Positions 1-5,593 are shown, counted from the stretch's first letter. The stretch: 5,593 nt of DNA from an uncultured Porphyromonas sp. (GCF_938039215.1 NZ_CALHVI010000047.1:1-5593), one strand, 5' to 3'. A program made the numbers and translations. The notes: generated by a model not told the origin, from the sequence alone.

Positions 1-339
1 TAGTTCTTCAAAGAAGTCCTTATTGGTATATTGTCCGCCTTCAGCTGTGGTGTTTAGGTCAGCCACTTCTCTCTGTAGATGGGCTAGTAGGCCCCAAAAG
101 ATATCGTTGAGCTGTGAAGATTTTGAGCTTCTTCGCTGTTCTTGGAGTGTTCGAATAAGTAGGATGATGCTTACTATAGATAGGATCCCACCAACGAATC
201 CACCATAATATCCCCATGTCTCAGCCTTAATTGGTTTATCAAAGTCCCACAGGGTTTGTTTCCAAAGAAACAATATGACGGATGTTGAAAAAGCTAATAT
301 GGATAATATCGAAATGATCCAGTACGTATTTTTTTTCAT
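1..339 (-). CDS. putAbiC-like two-helix membrane protein, N-terminal part (putative phage abortive infection protein)
   Basis: An open frame of 113 codons begins with ATG at 339 and runs off the left edge without a stop, so only the N-terminus is visible. It starts MKKNTYWIISILSILAFSTS. Residues 7-26 form a hydrophobic helix, and residues 45-63 (GGFVGGILSIVSIILLIRT) form a second, preceded by WGYYGG. A polar amphipathic stretch follows (TLQEQRRSSKSSQLNDIFWGLLAHLQREV). Two N-terminal helices, a WGxxGGFxGG motif, TLxxQ and then (I)FxxLLxxxQ are the layout I know from the 'putative phage abortive infection protein' family (putAbiC). That would make it an inner-membrane protein with a cytosolic C-terminal domain, possibly acting in abortive infection. 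The mechanism is not known to me. The gene is clearly AT-richer than the glycosyltransferase 54 bases upstream on the same strand, which suggests transfer. No Shine-Dalgarno is visible before the start. The family call rests on pattern memory from a third or less of the protein. The membrane topology is more certain. Confidence 0.62.
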   Translation of the reverse strand, partial: MKKNTYWIISILSILAFSTSVILFLWKQTLWDFDKPIKAETWGYYGGFVGGILSIVSIILLIRTLQEQRRSSKSSQLNDIFWGLLAHLQREVADLNTTAEGGQYTNKDFFEEL

Positions 340-393
340 TATCTGTAGTATGGTGTTAGCTGTAAAAAAATAGGTGTTGTGTGTTATGCGTGG

Positions 394-1278
394 CTACTTG
401 AGGCGGGCGGCGATCTTGTCGCCGAGGACGCGGATGGCTAAGCGCGCGAAGAGATAGTACTTGGCGCACTTGGCGTAGAGCGGGCGGTCGGGCGTCACGA
501 TGATGGGGGTGTAGGCCTTGTTGTAGTTGGCCTTGAGTGCCTTCTTGTGGCCGTAGACACCCGCCGTATCAAAGATGGAGTAGCGCAGGCCGATCTCTTG
601 GGGCTTGTCGAGCATGCGGTAGTCTTTCCCCTCGACCAGTGTGGGGCGCATGGCTTCGATGACCTTGGTGTACATGACGGGGCCGGTCGTGCGCAGGACG
701 CCCCATAGACCCGCTCCGTGACGGAAGGGCGTGTATTCGTCGATGTTGCGCAGCATCTGCAGGATGACGGCACGCAGGAAGGGGTGACCCGCTACGGAGG
801 CAATGCACCACTGGATGTATTCGCCACGAGGAAGGGTGCCCAGCTCGGGGTAGATGCCGATGCCTTCGTACTGCTCGCCAGGGCGGTTGTCCCAATGCGT
901 CAGGATGAATTGATCTTCAGCGCGAAGGACATCCTTGAGGGGCTTGTCCAAGGAGGACTTGATGTCAATGTACACGCCACCCAGCTGGTAGACGAGGAGG
1001 TAGCGGAAGAAGTCGGCACGGGCAGCACCATAGATCGGTGCGATGCGCTGGTAATAGCCCCAGATGACTTCGCCGTAATGCTCGAGGATGAAGGCCTTGA
1101 TGTCTTCGTCGTCGAAGAGGTGATATTCGTATTCGGGGTTCAAGCGCTTGATGTGCTCGATGTTCTGCTCGATCTCGTGAGGCAGCCCGGTCTTCGCCCG
1201 ATAGGTCTGGAAGATGTGTCGGCTGATCTCCTTGCCCAATGCCTTCTCCGGCACTAATTCCTGATAATTGATGCTCAT
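394..1278 (-). CDS. OCH1/GT32-type glycosyltransferase (Gly_transf_sug, DXD-family sugar transferase)
   Basis: This complete 294-residue protein is likely cytosolic or at the inner face of the membrane. It would transfer a sugar from a nucleotide sugar during capsule, O-antigen or other surface glycan synthesis; donor and acceptor cannot be told from the sequence. The family signature is present in order: the first strand ISRHIFQTY at residues 18-26, YHLFDDEDI at 52-60, ARADFFRYLLVYQLGG at 86-101 followed by VYIDIKSSLDKPL at 102-114, GHPFL at 164-168 and TTGPVMYT at 197-204. Asp88 and Asp105 sit where members of this fold bind the metal and sugar nucleotide. The usual DxD reads D-I-K here (Asp105 to Lys107), which may be a subfamily feature. 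The C-terminus is basic (VLGDKIAARLK) without a transmembrane helix, so membrane contact would be peripheral. The ATG at 1276-1278 is preceded by CAGGAG with only 2 bases between. The gene is GC-rich (about 60% in the stretch counted), unlike its left neighbour. Large open frames on the opposite strand and other frames are shadows of its codon bias. Confidence 0.88.
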   Translation of the reverse strand: MSINYQELVPEKALGKEISRHIFQTYRAKTGLPHEIEQNIEHIKRLNPEYEYHLFDDEDIKAFILEHYGEVIWGYYQRIAPIYGAARADFFRYLLVYQLGGVYIDIKSSLDKPLKDVLRAEDQFILTHWDNRPGEQYEGIGIYPELGTLPRGEYIQWCIASVAGHPFLRAVILQMLRNIDEYTPFRHGAGLWGVLRTTGPVMYTKVIEAMRPTLVEGKDYRMLDKPQEIGLRYSIFDTAGVYGHKKALKANYNKAYTPIIVTPDRPLYAKCAKYYLFARLAIRVLGDKIAARLK

Positions 1279-1280
1279 CG

Positions 1281-1286
1281 CTCCTG
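1281..1286 (-). promoter_or_regulatory. Ribosome binding site of the glycosyltransferase gene
   Basis: Read on the minus strand the bases are CAGGAG followed by CG and the ATG. The motif matches a Shine-Dalgarno core, but the spacing of 2 bases is shorter than usual. It supports the start at 1278, since the protein has no other nearby methionine codon before the family's first conserved strand. Confidence 0.45.
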
Positions 1287-1333
1287 TTTAACTTTATCGC
1301 CGCCAGCCAAATCGCAGCTCATCGGCGCCTCTG

Positions 1334-1341
1334 CAAAGGTA
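1334..1341 (-). promoter_or_regulatory. Bacteroidota -7 promoter element (TAnnTTTG) for the glycosyltransferase
   Basis: On the minus strand the bases read TACCTTTG, a perfect match to the TAnnTTTG -7 element used by the primary sigma factor of Bacteroidota. The expected start of transcription falls near 1327, giving an untranslated leader of about 50 bases before the ATG at 1278. No good TTG -33 box lies 19-21 bases upstream; the nearest similar triplet is a TTC at 1368-1366, with 24 bases between. The match and placement are seen directly; activity is inferred. Confidence 0.5.
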
Positions 1342-1421
1342 GTGAAAAGGCCAGGGAGTGGAGGAGAACAGAAAAAGTTGAAAGTCGGGGAGGATCATTC
1401 TCTTCACTCAGAGAAGTACCT

Positions 1422-1481
1422 ATTCATGGGTTGCCGAGGTGACCCATGAATGGGTCGCATGGATTACCCATGATGGGTCGC
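1422..1481. repeat. Cluster of ACCCAT/ATGGGT palindromes
   Basis: Three overlapping symmetrical structures are packed into 60 bases. ATTCATGGGT at 1422-1431 is a perfect 10-base inverted match to ACCCATGAAT at 1442-1451, with a 10-base loop. ACCCAT-GA-ATGGGT at 1442-1455 is a tight palindrome, and ACCCAT-G-ATGGGT at 1466-1478 is another. The two tight palindromes are direct copies 24 bases apart, each followed by CGC (1442-1458 and 1466-1481). Degenerate relatives may continue at 1491-1503 (CCATGATAGGGGC) and around 1510-1522. It could be an operator array for a dimeric regulator, a small dispersed palindromic repeat, or a structured RNA leader. It lies about 80 bases upstream of the glycosyltransferase -7 element, which favours neither reading strongly. 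Confidence 0.75.
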
Positions 1482-1621
1482 TTCACCGCTCCATGATAGG
1501 GGCTTGTGTCTACCCTCTATGAGGCGCTCCTTCTCCCGCTGTCGATGTTCCAAATGTCTAGCCTTTACGGCAGGTAGCTTCAGCCCAAGAGGATATTTCT
1601 ATCTTTAAGCTGTCATTCCCT

Positions 1622-1658
1622 TCCTCTATCCAGCTTGCAGCTAATAGAGATTAGAGGA
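1622..1658 (+). promoter_or_regulatory. Possible hairpin hiding the Shine-Dalgarno of the decayed gene
   Basis: TCCTCTA at 1622-1628 is the exact reverse complement of TAGAGGA at 1652-1658, with a 23-base loop that itself contains two AGCT tetramers. The 3' arm covers the purine-rich AGAGGA just before the ATG at 1660. CTCTAT at 1624-1629 can alternatively pair with ATAGAG at 1644-1649, so two competing folds exist. Seven base pairs with a long loop is weak, and the downstream gene is broken, so this may be chance. Confidence 0.25.
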
Positions 1659-1659
1659 G

Positions 1660-2138
1660 ATGGTAAAGCGACAGGCGTATCGAATATAGGATGAGAAACC
1701 AGTATACACTGGTGAAGAGCGGATCTACGAGCTAGACTTGAGGGCACCTGAAGAAAGCATCTACAAGCACTTCCTAAAGTGTGGAATTATCATAGAGTAT
1801 GATCCGGAGAACTTTGCTCCGGAGTATCTATATCCTCCACAAGAGGAAGAGGACACAGAGAAGCAGTGCTCCAAAGGTCGATATCTCTCCTCTTGGCTTA
1901 GTTCTCTATGCCGTAAAGTGTCAACGCTATTTCGGGGCGAAGGCAGAGAATAAGCCCCCTCCAGTCACGCTCAAGCTACAGAACAATAGCTCTGGAGCCG
2001 ACGAGTATGAGTGGACGCTCGAGGTGGGGATGTGCATCTATCCCCAGCCTATGTTACGGCATGGCCAAAAACTATGGATGTGCTGATGTGGATACTGTGA
2101 TTGAGGTGTTGTTAGATAAGGTATTTGTAATAAACTAG
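1660..2138 (+). pseudogene. Decayed small gene of unknown family (about 159 codons; one in-frame stop, two frame changes)
   Basis: Three protein-like segments lie end to end in successive reading frames. The first begins MVKRQAYRI at 1660, meets TAG at 1687, then continues in the same frame as DEKPVYTGEERIYELDLR, AYERS-free but protein-like through KHFLKCGIIIEYDPENFAPE to about 1850. The second, from about 1880 to 2050, includes PLGLVLYAVKCQRYFGA, then VTLKLQNNSSGADEYEWTLE and VGMCIYPQP. The third, from about 2055, reads YGMAKNYGCADVDTVIE and ends DKVFVIN with TAG at 2136-2138. Both frame changes go the same way (one extra base or two lost bases each). Joined, they would give a soluble protein of roughly 155-160 residues with no signal peptide or membrane helix. 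AGAGGAG directly abuts the ATG, which is closer than normal, so the true start is uncertain. I do not recognise the family. Its size and its duplication at 3211-3321 are like immunity proteins, but this is a guess. Sequencing error could explain some breaks, though three in 480 bases favours real decay. Confidence 0.6.
1943..2011 (+). repeat. Diverged direct repeat, copy 1 (partner at 3238-3306)
   Basis: This 69-base segment codes for AENKPPPVTLKLQNNSSGAD and three further residues. It aligns codon for codon with 3238-3306. Conserved blocks are CTACAG, AATAGCT and GACGAGTAT. Differences fall at all codon positions, so the duplication is old rather than recent. Confidence 0.7.
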
Positions 2139-2141
2139 CTT

Positions 2142-3179
2142 ATGAAGATAAAAGAAGTACGAGAGATCATAAGAGGGGCAAGAAACATACGAAATAGTCC
2201 TCTGGGCATTATGTGGTTTCGCGGAGAAAGCACAGAACTGAATAGGGTCGAAGTTTCTAGTAAGATGCTTTTCCTTGAGCCAGGCTTGAGAGGAGGGGTG
2301 TTTGCGGCTATGATTCCTGGTGGAGATATCTACGAGATGATGTCCGATGGGATTAAGCTACAGCTACAAGTAGACAAAGCTGTAGGATATCCGAAGATAG
2401 GTGAACTCCCCCATTTCTATGTCATGAATAAACGAGATAAAGAGAAAGAGGAAGAGGAATACATCTACAGATATATTCAAAACGGGGAGGTATTATGGAC
2501 TAGATCATATCCCTATAGACTCGTCGAGCAGTTTGGGGACTATGCTCTCCTATGGGGCACCTTAGGAGGACCGAAGGAAGGTGGTTGTCAGCTCATCGAG
2601 CTCGCTACTGGTGCTGTGCTTTGGGAATTAGACCTCCCAGGTGCTTATATCTACAAAGTTTATCCCTACGAGGATAAGGTCGTTATCGTGTGGTTCCCTC
2701 CTATGGGGGAAGAAGATAAAAGTCGTGTGTCATGTGTGGAGGTGCCATCTGGGAAGATTATTTGGGAAAATCGAGCGCCGAGATACTACCAAAAGTATGG
2801 AAGCGACAAACTAGTATTCTTCTGCTCTTCACTTTGGGAGGATGGATATGAGCGTGGAGATAATCACGAGCTTGCAGAGCTAGACGTACGGACTGGAGCC
2901 TTTCAAACGTATCAGTTCCCAGGCTATAACACCAGTACCTATGTAACGACGGTCTACAAGGACTATCTTTTCTATGGAACACTCAACTATTACTTCTACG
3001 TTGGGGCTATCGACTTACGTACACACGAGATGCTTCCAGAGGTTAAGATTGACTACACACCAGGGAATCTTAACCAAATATCGAGCATCGGCGTACACGA
3101 AGGACAGCTCTACGTGGAGATTCAGACCGAGCTTGATCATAGCGACATCCATGTCTTGGACCTAGACGAGGACGAGTAG
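2142..3179 (+). CDS. Cytosolic PQQ/WD-like beta-propeller repeat protein of unknown function
   Basis: This intact 345-residue protein has no signal peptide or membrane segment, so it is probably cytosolic. The middle and C-terminal parts carry blade-like repeats of the PQQ/WD40-like type: NGEVLWTRSY (114-123), TGAVLWELDL (156-165), SGKIIWENRA (203-212), TGAFQTYQFP (251-260) and a weaker DLRTHEMLPEVKI (291-303). Each sits near a strand pair such as DYALLWG, DKVVIVW, DKLVFFC or DYLFYG. About five or six blades can be counted, with less regular sequence in residues 1-90 and a charged loop DKEKEEEEY at 99-107. The C-terminus is acidic (LDLDEDE). Such propellers usually bind proteins; no catalytic motif is seen. 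It starts 3 bases after the stop of the decayed gene and in the same frame, which suggests one transcript. No Shine-Dalgarno precedes the ATG, which is common in this phylum. Remnants of one small gene family lie on both sides, hinting at an immunity or effector island. I cannot name the family. Confidence 0.72.
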   Translation: MKIKEVREIIRGARNIRNSPLGIMWFRGESTELNRVEVSSKMLFLEPGLRGGVFAAMIPGGDIYEMMSDGIKLQLQVDKAVGYPKIGELPHFYVMNKRDKEKEEEEYIYRYIQNGEVLWTRSYPYRLVEQFGDYALLWGTLGGPKEGGCQLIELATGAVLWELDLPGAYIYKVYPYEDKVVIVWFPPMGEEDKSRVSCVEVPSGKIIWENRAPRYYQKYGSDKLVFFCSSLWEDGYERGDNHELAELDVRTGAFQTYQFPGYNTSTYVTTVYKDYLFYGTLNYYFYVGAIDLRTHEMLPEVKIDYTPGNLNQISSIGVHEGQLYVEIQTELDHSDIHVLDLDEDE

Positions 3180-3210
3180 CTCATAAGGTTAAGCCGTCAG
3201 TAGAAGGCTT

Positions 3211-3321
3211 ATCGCCTCGTCCTTTGAGGTCGCGATTGTAGAGGATAAGACCTCTCGGGTAATGGCCGAGCTACAGAGCAATAGCTATGGATCCGACGAG
3301 TATGATAGAACAAGAAATTGA
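3211..3321 (+). pseudogene. Fragment related to the decayed gene at 1660-2138
   Basis: An open stretch encodes FEVAIVEDKTSRVMAELQ followed by SNSYGSDEYDRTRN and a TGA at 3319-3321. Its core matches the second segment of the upstream decayed gene: VEDK, ELQSNS and GSDEYD line up with AENK, KLQNNS and GADEYE. At DNA level 3238-3306 aligns without gaps to 1943-2011 with 54 of 69 bases identical by hand count. The match fades upstream of 3238 and stops after GAT at 3306, where the upstream copy goes on. No plausible start codon or ribosome binding site precedes it, so it is a remnant rather than a small gene. The propeller gene lies between the two copies, consistent with a duplicated and then eroded gene array. 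Confidence 0.65.
3238..3306 (+). repeat. Diverged direct repeat, copy 2 (partner at 1943-2011)
   Basis: This is the second copy of the 69-base segment, about 1.3 kb downstream of the first in the same orientation, with the beta-propeller gene between them. It ends abruptly at 3306, about 45 bases before the start of the outer-membrane protein gene, so the breakpoint lies in what is now that gene's upstream region. Confidence 0.7.
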
Positions 3322-3351
3322 TAACTACATAAAACCAGAAATTTGAACCAT

Positions 3352-5593
3352 ATGAAGACTCTAACTAAATGCTTCCTACTCCTCGTAGTACTCCTCTGTA
3401 GTGAACAAATTCTCTTAGCCCAAGCCATTAAAGGTACAGTAGTAGATGCCGAGGGGAAACCTATTGAGTTAGCCCATGTTATTGCGCGTAAGCGTGCGGA
3501 CAGTACCTTCGTATCTGGCTGTCTGACAGATGCCCAGGGGCGATTTGCTTTTGATGCTCTGTCTGCGCCTGAGCATATACTCACCGCCAAGTGTATTGGC
3601 TACAAGGCTCGCACAATAGCTGCTCAGCCGGTTTGTAATATCATATTGGAGGGTAATGCCACCGAACTATCCGAGGTCGTTGTGCTTAACTCCTATGTCA
3701 AGCGTTCTCCCTCGGGCGATCTCTCTGTGCGCATCCAAGGTAATCCTATAGCTAAAGGGAAGAGCCTCATGGAGACTCTACGCCATATACAGGGAGTCGA
3801 GGTGCTTAGTGGAAATATCTTGATCAATGGTAAAGACCATACAATCATCTATCTTGGAGATCGCAAGATTACGGCAGAACAATTAGGCTCCATCCCTACC
3901 AATATGGTGAAGCATATCGAGGTGATACCCAATGCAGGAGCTTCTTTTGGGCAAGAAGCCCAAGGAGGCATCGTGCGTGTAACTCTTCGACAGAAGGAGG
4001 GACTTATTGGGGCAATTGGCTTGACTGCACAAGCAGATGGAGAGGGTTTTATAGATGCCATCCTCACTCCTACGCTACAATATCAGTTTGGTAAGCTATC
4101 TGTATATAACAGCCTTAAACTGGGTTCAGGGAATTATCGCACAAGGTACAAGCGTCAAGATAACTACGGCTCGCATCATGTAGATCGAAAGTTTCATTCG
4201 GATAAGGAGTCCTTGGCTCTTCTAGAGAATTTGGGGCTACAGTATCAGCTTACTCCGACGCAATCCCTGCAAGTTTATGGAGGGCTATATCTGATTAAGG
4301 ACCGCATCAATCAAACCAACCACAACGGGCAGCTGCTGAGCCTGAGACAAAAGACCCAAAGCTCTTTTATCGAAGGTAATGCGGGCTTGCTCTATCGAGC
4401 TAATCTGAATTTCGGGAAAAACTCTTCCTTCTCCACCAAGGTCGAGTACCTCAGTCAGAGAAATAGCGATCATATAGACTATGAGCTCAATACTCATGAC
4501 GAGAATGAATTGAGGCAGAGGCTCTCCTACCTCTATGTGGAGCCTCGTTTAGAACTGAAGTCGAGCAAGGGGAGTAGTGTAAACTTGGGGATTCGCTTTA
4601 GCCGTCTGAGAGACAGAAACGAAATGTCGGGTATCGCCAGCACAATACTCACTCAAGTAAAGCAACAAGACTTCCAGATCTCTGGAGGGGACTTTGCCCC
4701 GTGGGTAGAGTACAGTCGCATGATTGGTCAGCGAGCATTCGTGCAGGTAGGGCTAACCTATCAGCTAACAGATATGCAGTATAGCGATTATATCAATCGG
4801 ATTGCGTCTATCAAGAACCGTTATTCGGGTCTGTATCCCAATGTCCAGTTGCAATACATGCTTAACCCGAAGAAGCAGTCTGGCCTATCTATAGCTTATC
4901 GCCGAGACTATTCGCTGCCTAATTATGGCTACTATAGCCCTGTGGCTGTCTATCAAAACGAGAAGCTGTATAGCATAGGTAACCAAAATCTAAAGGAAGA
5001 AACCTTTCATTCTGTAGAGGCGAATTACTACATCAATCCCAATTGGATCCTGACTTATAGGCTAAAAAGCGGTGCGAACATCATACATCTGCTTGCTCAT
5101 CAAGACCCCATGCAGCCAGATGTGGTGTACACGAGACCCGAGAATAGTGGCACGAGTCTACAGCACTATACTTCGCTCTCCTATACAGCCAGTGTGTCGG
5201 ACTTTTGGCAGACTAATAATAGGGTCTTTGTGAGACACAACACAGAGAAGAGCCCTGGTAAGACTATCTCCAGTGCTTGGTTGGGGTGGAGTGCCACCCA
5301 GCAGTTTAGATTGAGTAAGACAATGGGGCTAACGCTATCGGCTACTGGACAGACAGCAGAGAAGCATCTAAGCCATGAAGTAGGGCTACGCTATAATCTA
5401 GATGCAGGTGTCTATATGAGCTTGCTGAATGATCAGCTACAGATCAATCTTGGGGTGCTCAACCTCATTCATAACAGAGCGGTCATGCGCATCAAAACAG
5501 ATTTTGCAGAGCTTGAGCGTACGGATTTATCCCCTCGTAGACGCCTCAAATTAAGCGTGACATGGCAGTTCTCCAGCGGAGATAAAATCAAGC
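3352..5593 (+). CDS. Outer-membrane beta-barrel family protein (TonB-dependent-receptor-like), 3' end cut by window
   Basis: The frame is open for 747 codons to the right edge with no stop. Residues 1-25 (MKTLTKCFLLLVVLLCSEQI then LLAQA) form a Sec signal peptide, likely cut after AQA. Residues 26-100 are a carboxypeptidase-regulatory-like Ig-type domain (IKGTVVDAEGKPIELAHV, TDAQGRFAFDAL, IGYKAR). ELSEVVVLNSYVKRSPSGD at 105-123 leads into a plug-like segment with SLMETLRHIQGVEVL (138-152), ILINGK, IIYLGDRKI, LGSIPTNMVKHIEVIPNAGA and QGGIVRVTL (to about 212). The rest is alternating aromatic and polar beta-strand sequence of an outer-membrane barrel, ending RRRLKLSVTWQF, which looks like the closing strand. 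This is the layout of the outer-membrane beta-barrel family (OMP_b-brl_3), so probably few residues are missing. Members are thought to import or export substrates across the outer membrane; the substrate here is unknown. The ATG at 3352 is the first after stops at 3319 and 3322 and has no Shine-Dalgarno, only A-rich sequence. No dedicated SusD-like partner is visible in the window. Confidence 0.9.
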   Translation, partial: MKTLTKCFLLLVVLLCSEQILLAQAIKGTVVDAEGKPIELAHVIARKRADSTFVSGCLTDAQGRFAFDALSAPEHILTAKCIGYKARTIAAQPVCNIILEGNATELSEVVVLNSYVKRSPSGDLSVRIQGNPIAKGKSLMETLRHIQGVEVLSGNILINGKDHTIIYLGDRKITAEQLGSIPTNMVKHIEVIPNAGASFGQEAQGGIVRVTLRQKEGLIGAIGLTAQADGEGFIDAILTPTLQYQFGKLSVYNSLKLGSGNYRTRYKRQDNYGSHHVDRKFHSDKESLALLENLGLQYQLTPTQSLQVYGGLYLIKDRINQTNHNGQLLSLRQKTQSSFIEGNAGLLYRANLNFGKNSSFSTKVEYLSQRNSDHIDYELNTHDENELRQRLSYLYVEPRLELKSSKGSSVNLGIRFSRLRDRNEMSGIASTILTQVKQQDFQISGGDFAPWVEYSRMIGQRAFVQVGLTYQLTDMQYSDYINRIASIKNRYSGLYPNVQLQYMLNPKKQSGLSIAYRRDYSLPNYGYYSPVAVYQNEKLYSIGNQNLKEETFHSVEANYYINPNWILTYRLKSGANIIHLLAHQDPMQPDVVYTRPENSGTSLQHYTSLSYTASVSDFWQTNNRVFVRHNTEKSPGKTISSAWLGWSATQQFRLSKTMGLTLSATGQTAEKHLSHEVGLRYNLDAGVYMSLLNDQLQINLGVLNLIHNRAVMRIKTDFAELERTDLSPRRRLKLSVTWQFSSGDKIK

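Larger units (their letters stand above)
1279..1659. other. Divergent intergenic region of 381 bases with no convincing gene
   Basis: This stretch separates the leftward glycosyltransferase from the rightward decayed gene. It contains the glycosyltransferase ribosome binding site and -7 element, the palindrome cluster at 1422-1481, and a possible hairpin that would pair the Shine-Dalgarno-like AGAGGA before position 1660 with TCCTCT at 1622-1627. From about 1482 to 1620 I see no open frame with protein-like content, no RNA gene and no strong promoter. A one-mismatch -7 element, TATCTTTA at 1600-1607 on the plus strand, is the only candidate for rightward transcription and is weak. Confidence 0.6.

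Noticed and set aside
23..208. A 61-codon plus-strand open frame near the left edge
   Set aside because: It lies antisense to the putAbiC-like frame, which has coherent membrane helices. The plus-strand product has no domain-like features.
340..393. Possible terminator between the glycosyltransferase and the putAbiC-like gene, from the run of seven T on the minus strand
   Set aside because: No hairpin precedes the T-run, so there is no intrinsic terminator; the two genes may be cotranscribed.
718..1257. A 179-codon open frame on the plus strand inside the glycosyltransferase gene
   Set aside because: It is antisense to a protein with clear family motifs, and its long run without stops follows from the GC-rich codon use of that gene. 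Its translation is a low-complexity mix of V, D, L and E without any motif.
3190..3211. Inverted repeat TAAGCC ... GGCTTA after the propeller gene as a possible terminator
   Set aside because: The stem is only 6 base pairs with a 10-base loop, and no T-run follows. The sequence also borders the gene remnant, so chance is more likely.
3318..3345. TTG, 17 bases, GAAATTTG as a Bacteroidota promoter for the outer-membrane protein
   Set aside because: The -7 element has a mismatch at its first base, the spacing is short, and the element ends 6 bases before the ATG, leaving almost no leader.
3367..3399. Lipoprotein signal at Cys16 of the outer-membrane protein
   Set aside because: The residues before Cys16 are VVLL, lacking the small residues of a lipobox, and a normal signal-peptidase I site (LLAQA) follows at residues 21-25.
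4285..4497. Minus-strand open frames inside the outer-membrane barrel gene, such as this one and those at 3285-3590 and 3849-4067
   Set aside because: They are antisense to a long, well-supported coding region and have no independent start signals or domain-like sequence.

Overview
The window looks like an accessory region of a Bacteroidota chromosome, most likely Porphyromonas or a close relative. The grounds are a surface protein of the outer-membrane beta-barrel family typical of this phylum (carboxypeptidase-regulatory-like domain, plug-like segment, barrel), a perfect TAnnTTTG -7 promoter element, and two gene starts with no Shine-Dalgarno sequence. The genus is an inference from general character, not from a marker gene.

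Layout from left to right. (1) Positions 1-339, minus strand: the N-terminal 113 residues of a two-transmembrane-helix protein that resembles the putative phage abortive infection family (putAbiC-like). It is cut by the left edge. (2) Positions 394-1278, minus strand: a complete GC-rich OCH1/GT32-type glycosyltransferase with its own likely promoter at 1334-1341. (3) Positions 1279-1659: a divergent intergenic region holding a cluster of ACCCAT/ATGGGT palindromes at 1422-1481. (4) Positions 1660-2138, plus strand: a decayed small gene of about 159 codons, with an in-frame TAG and two frame changes. (5) Positions 2142-3179, plus strand: an intact cytosolic protein with PQQ/WD-like beta-propeller repeats, starting 3 bases after the stop of the decayed gene. 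(6) Positions 3211-3321: a shorter remnant related to the decayed gene, sharing a 69-base segment with it (54 of 69 positions identical by hand count). (7) From 3352 to the right edge, plus strand: an outer-membrane beta-barrel family protein with signal peptide, missing probably only a few C-terminal residues.

The left part combines cell-surface glycan synthesis with a candidate anti-phage gene of different base composition. The middle part, an intact beta-propeller gene flanked by two damaged copies of one small gene family, resembles the duplicated and decaying arrays seen in immunity or effector islands of Bacteroidota. No toxin is visible in the window, so that role is only a hypothesis. 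No RNA gene, CRISPR array, transposase or convincing intrinsic terminator was found.
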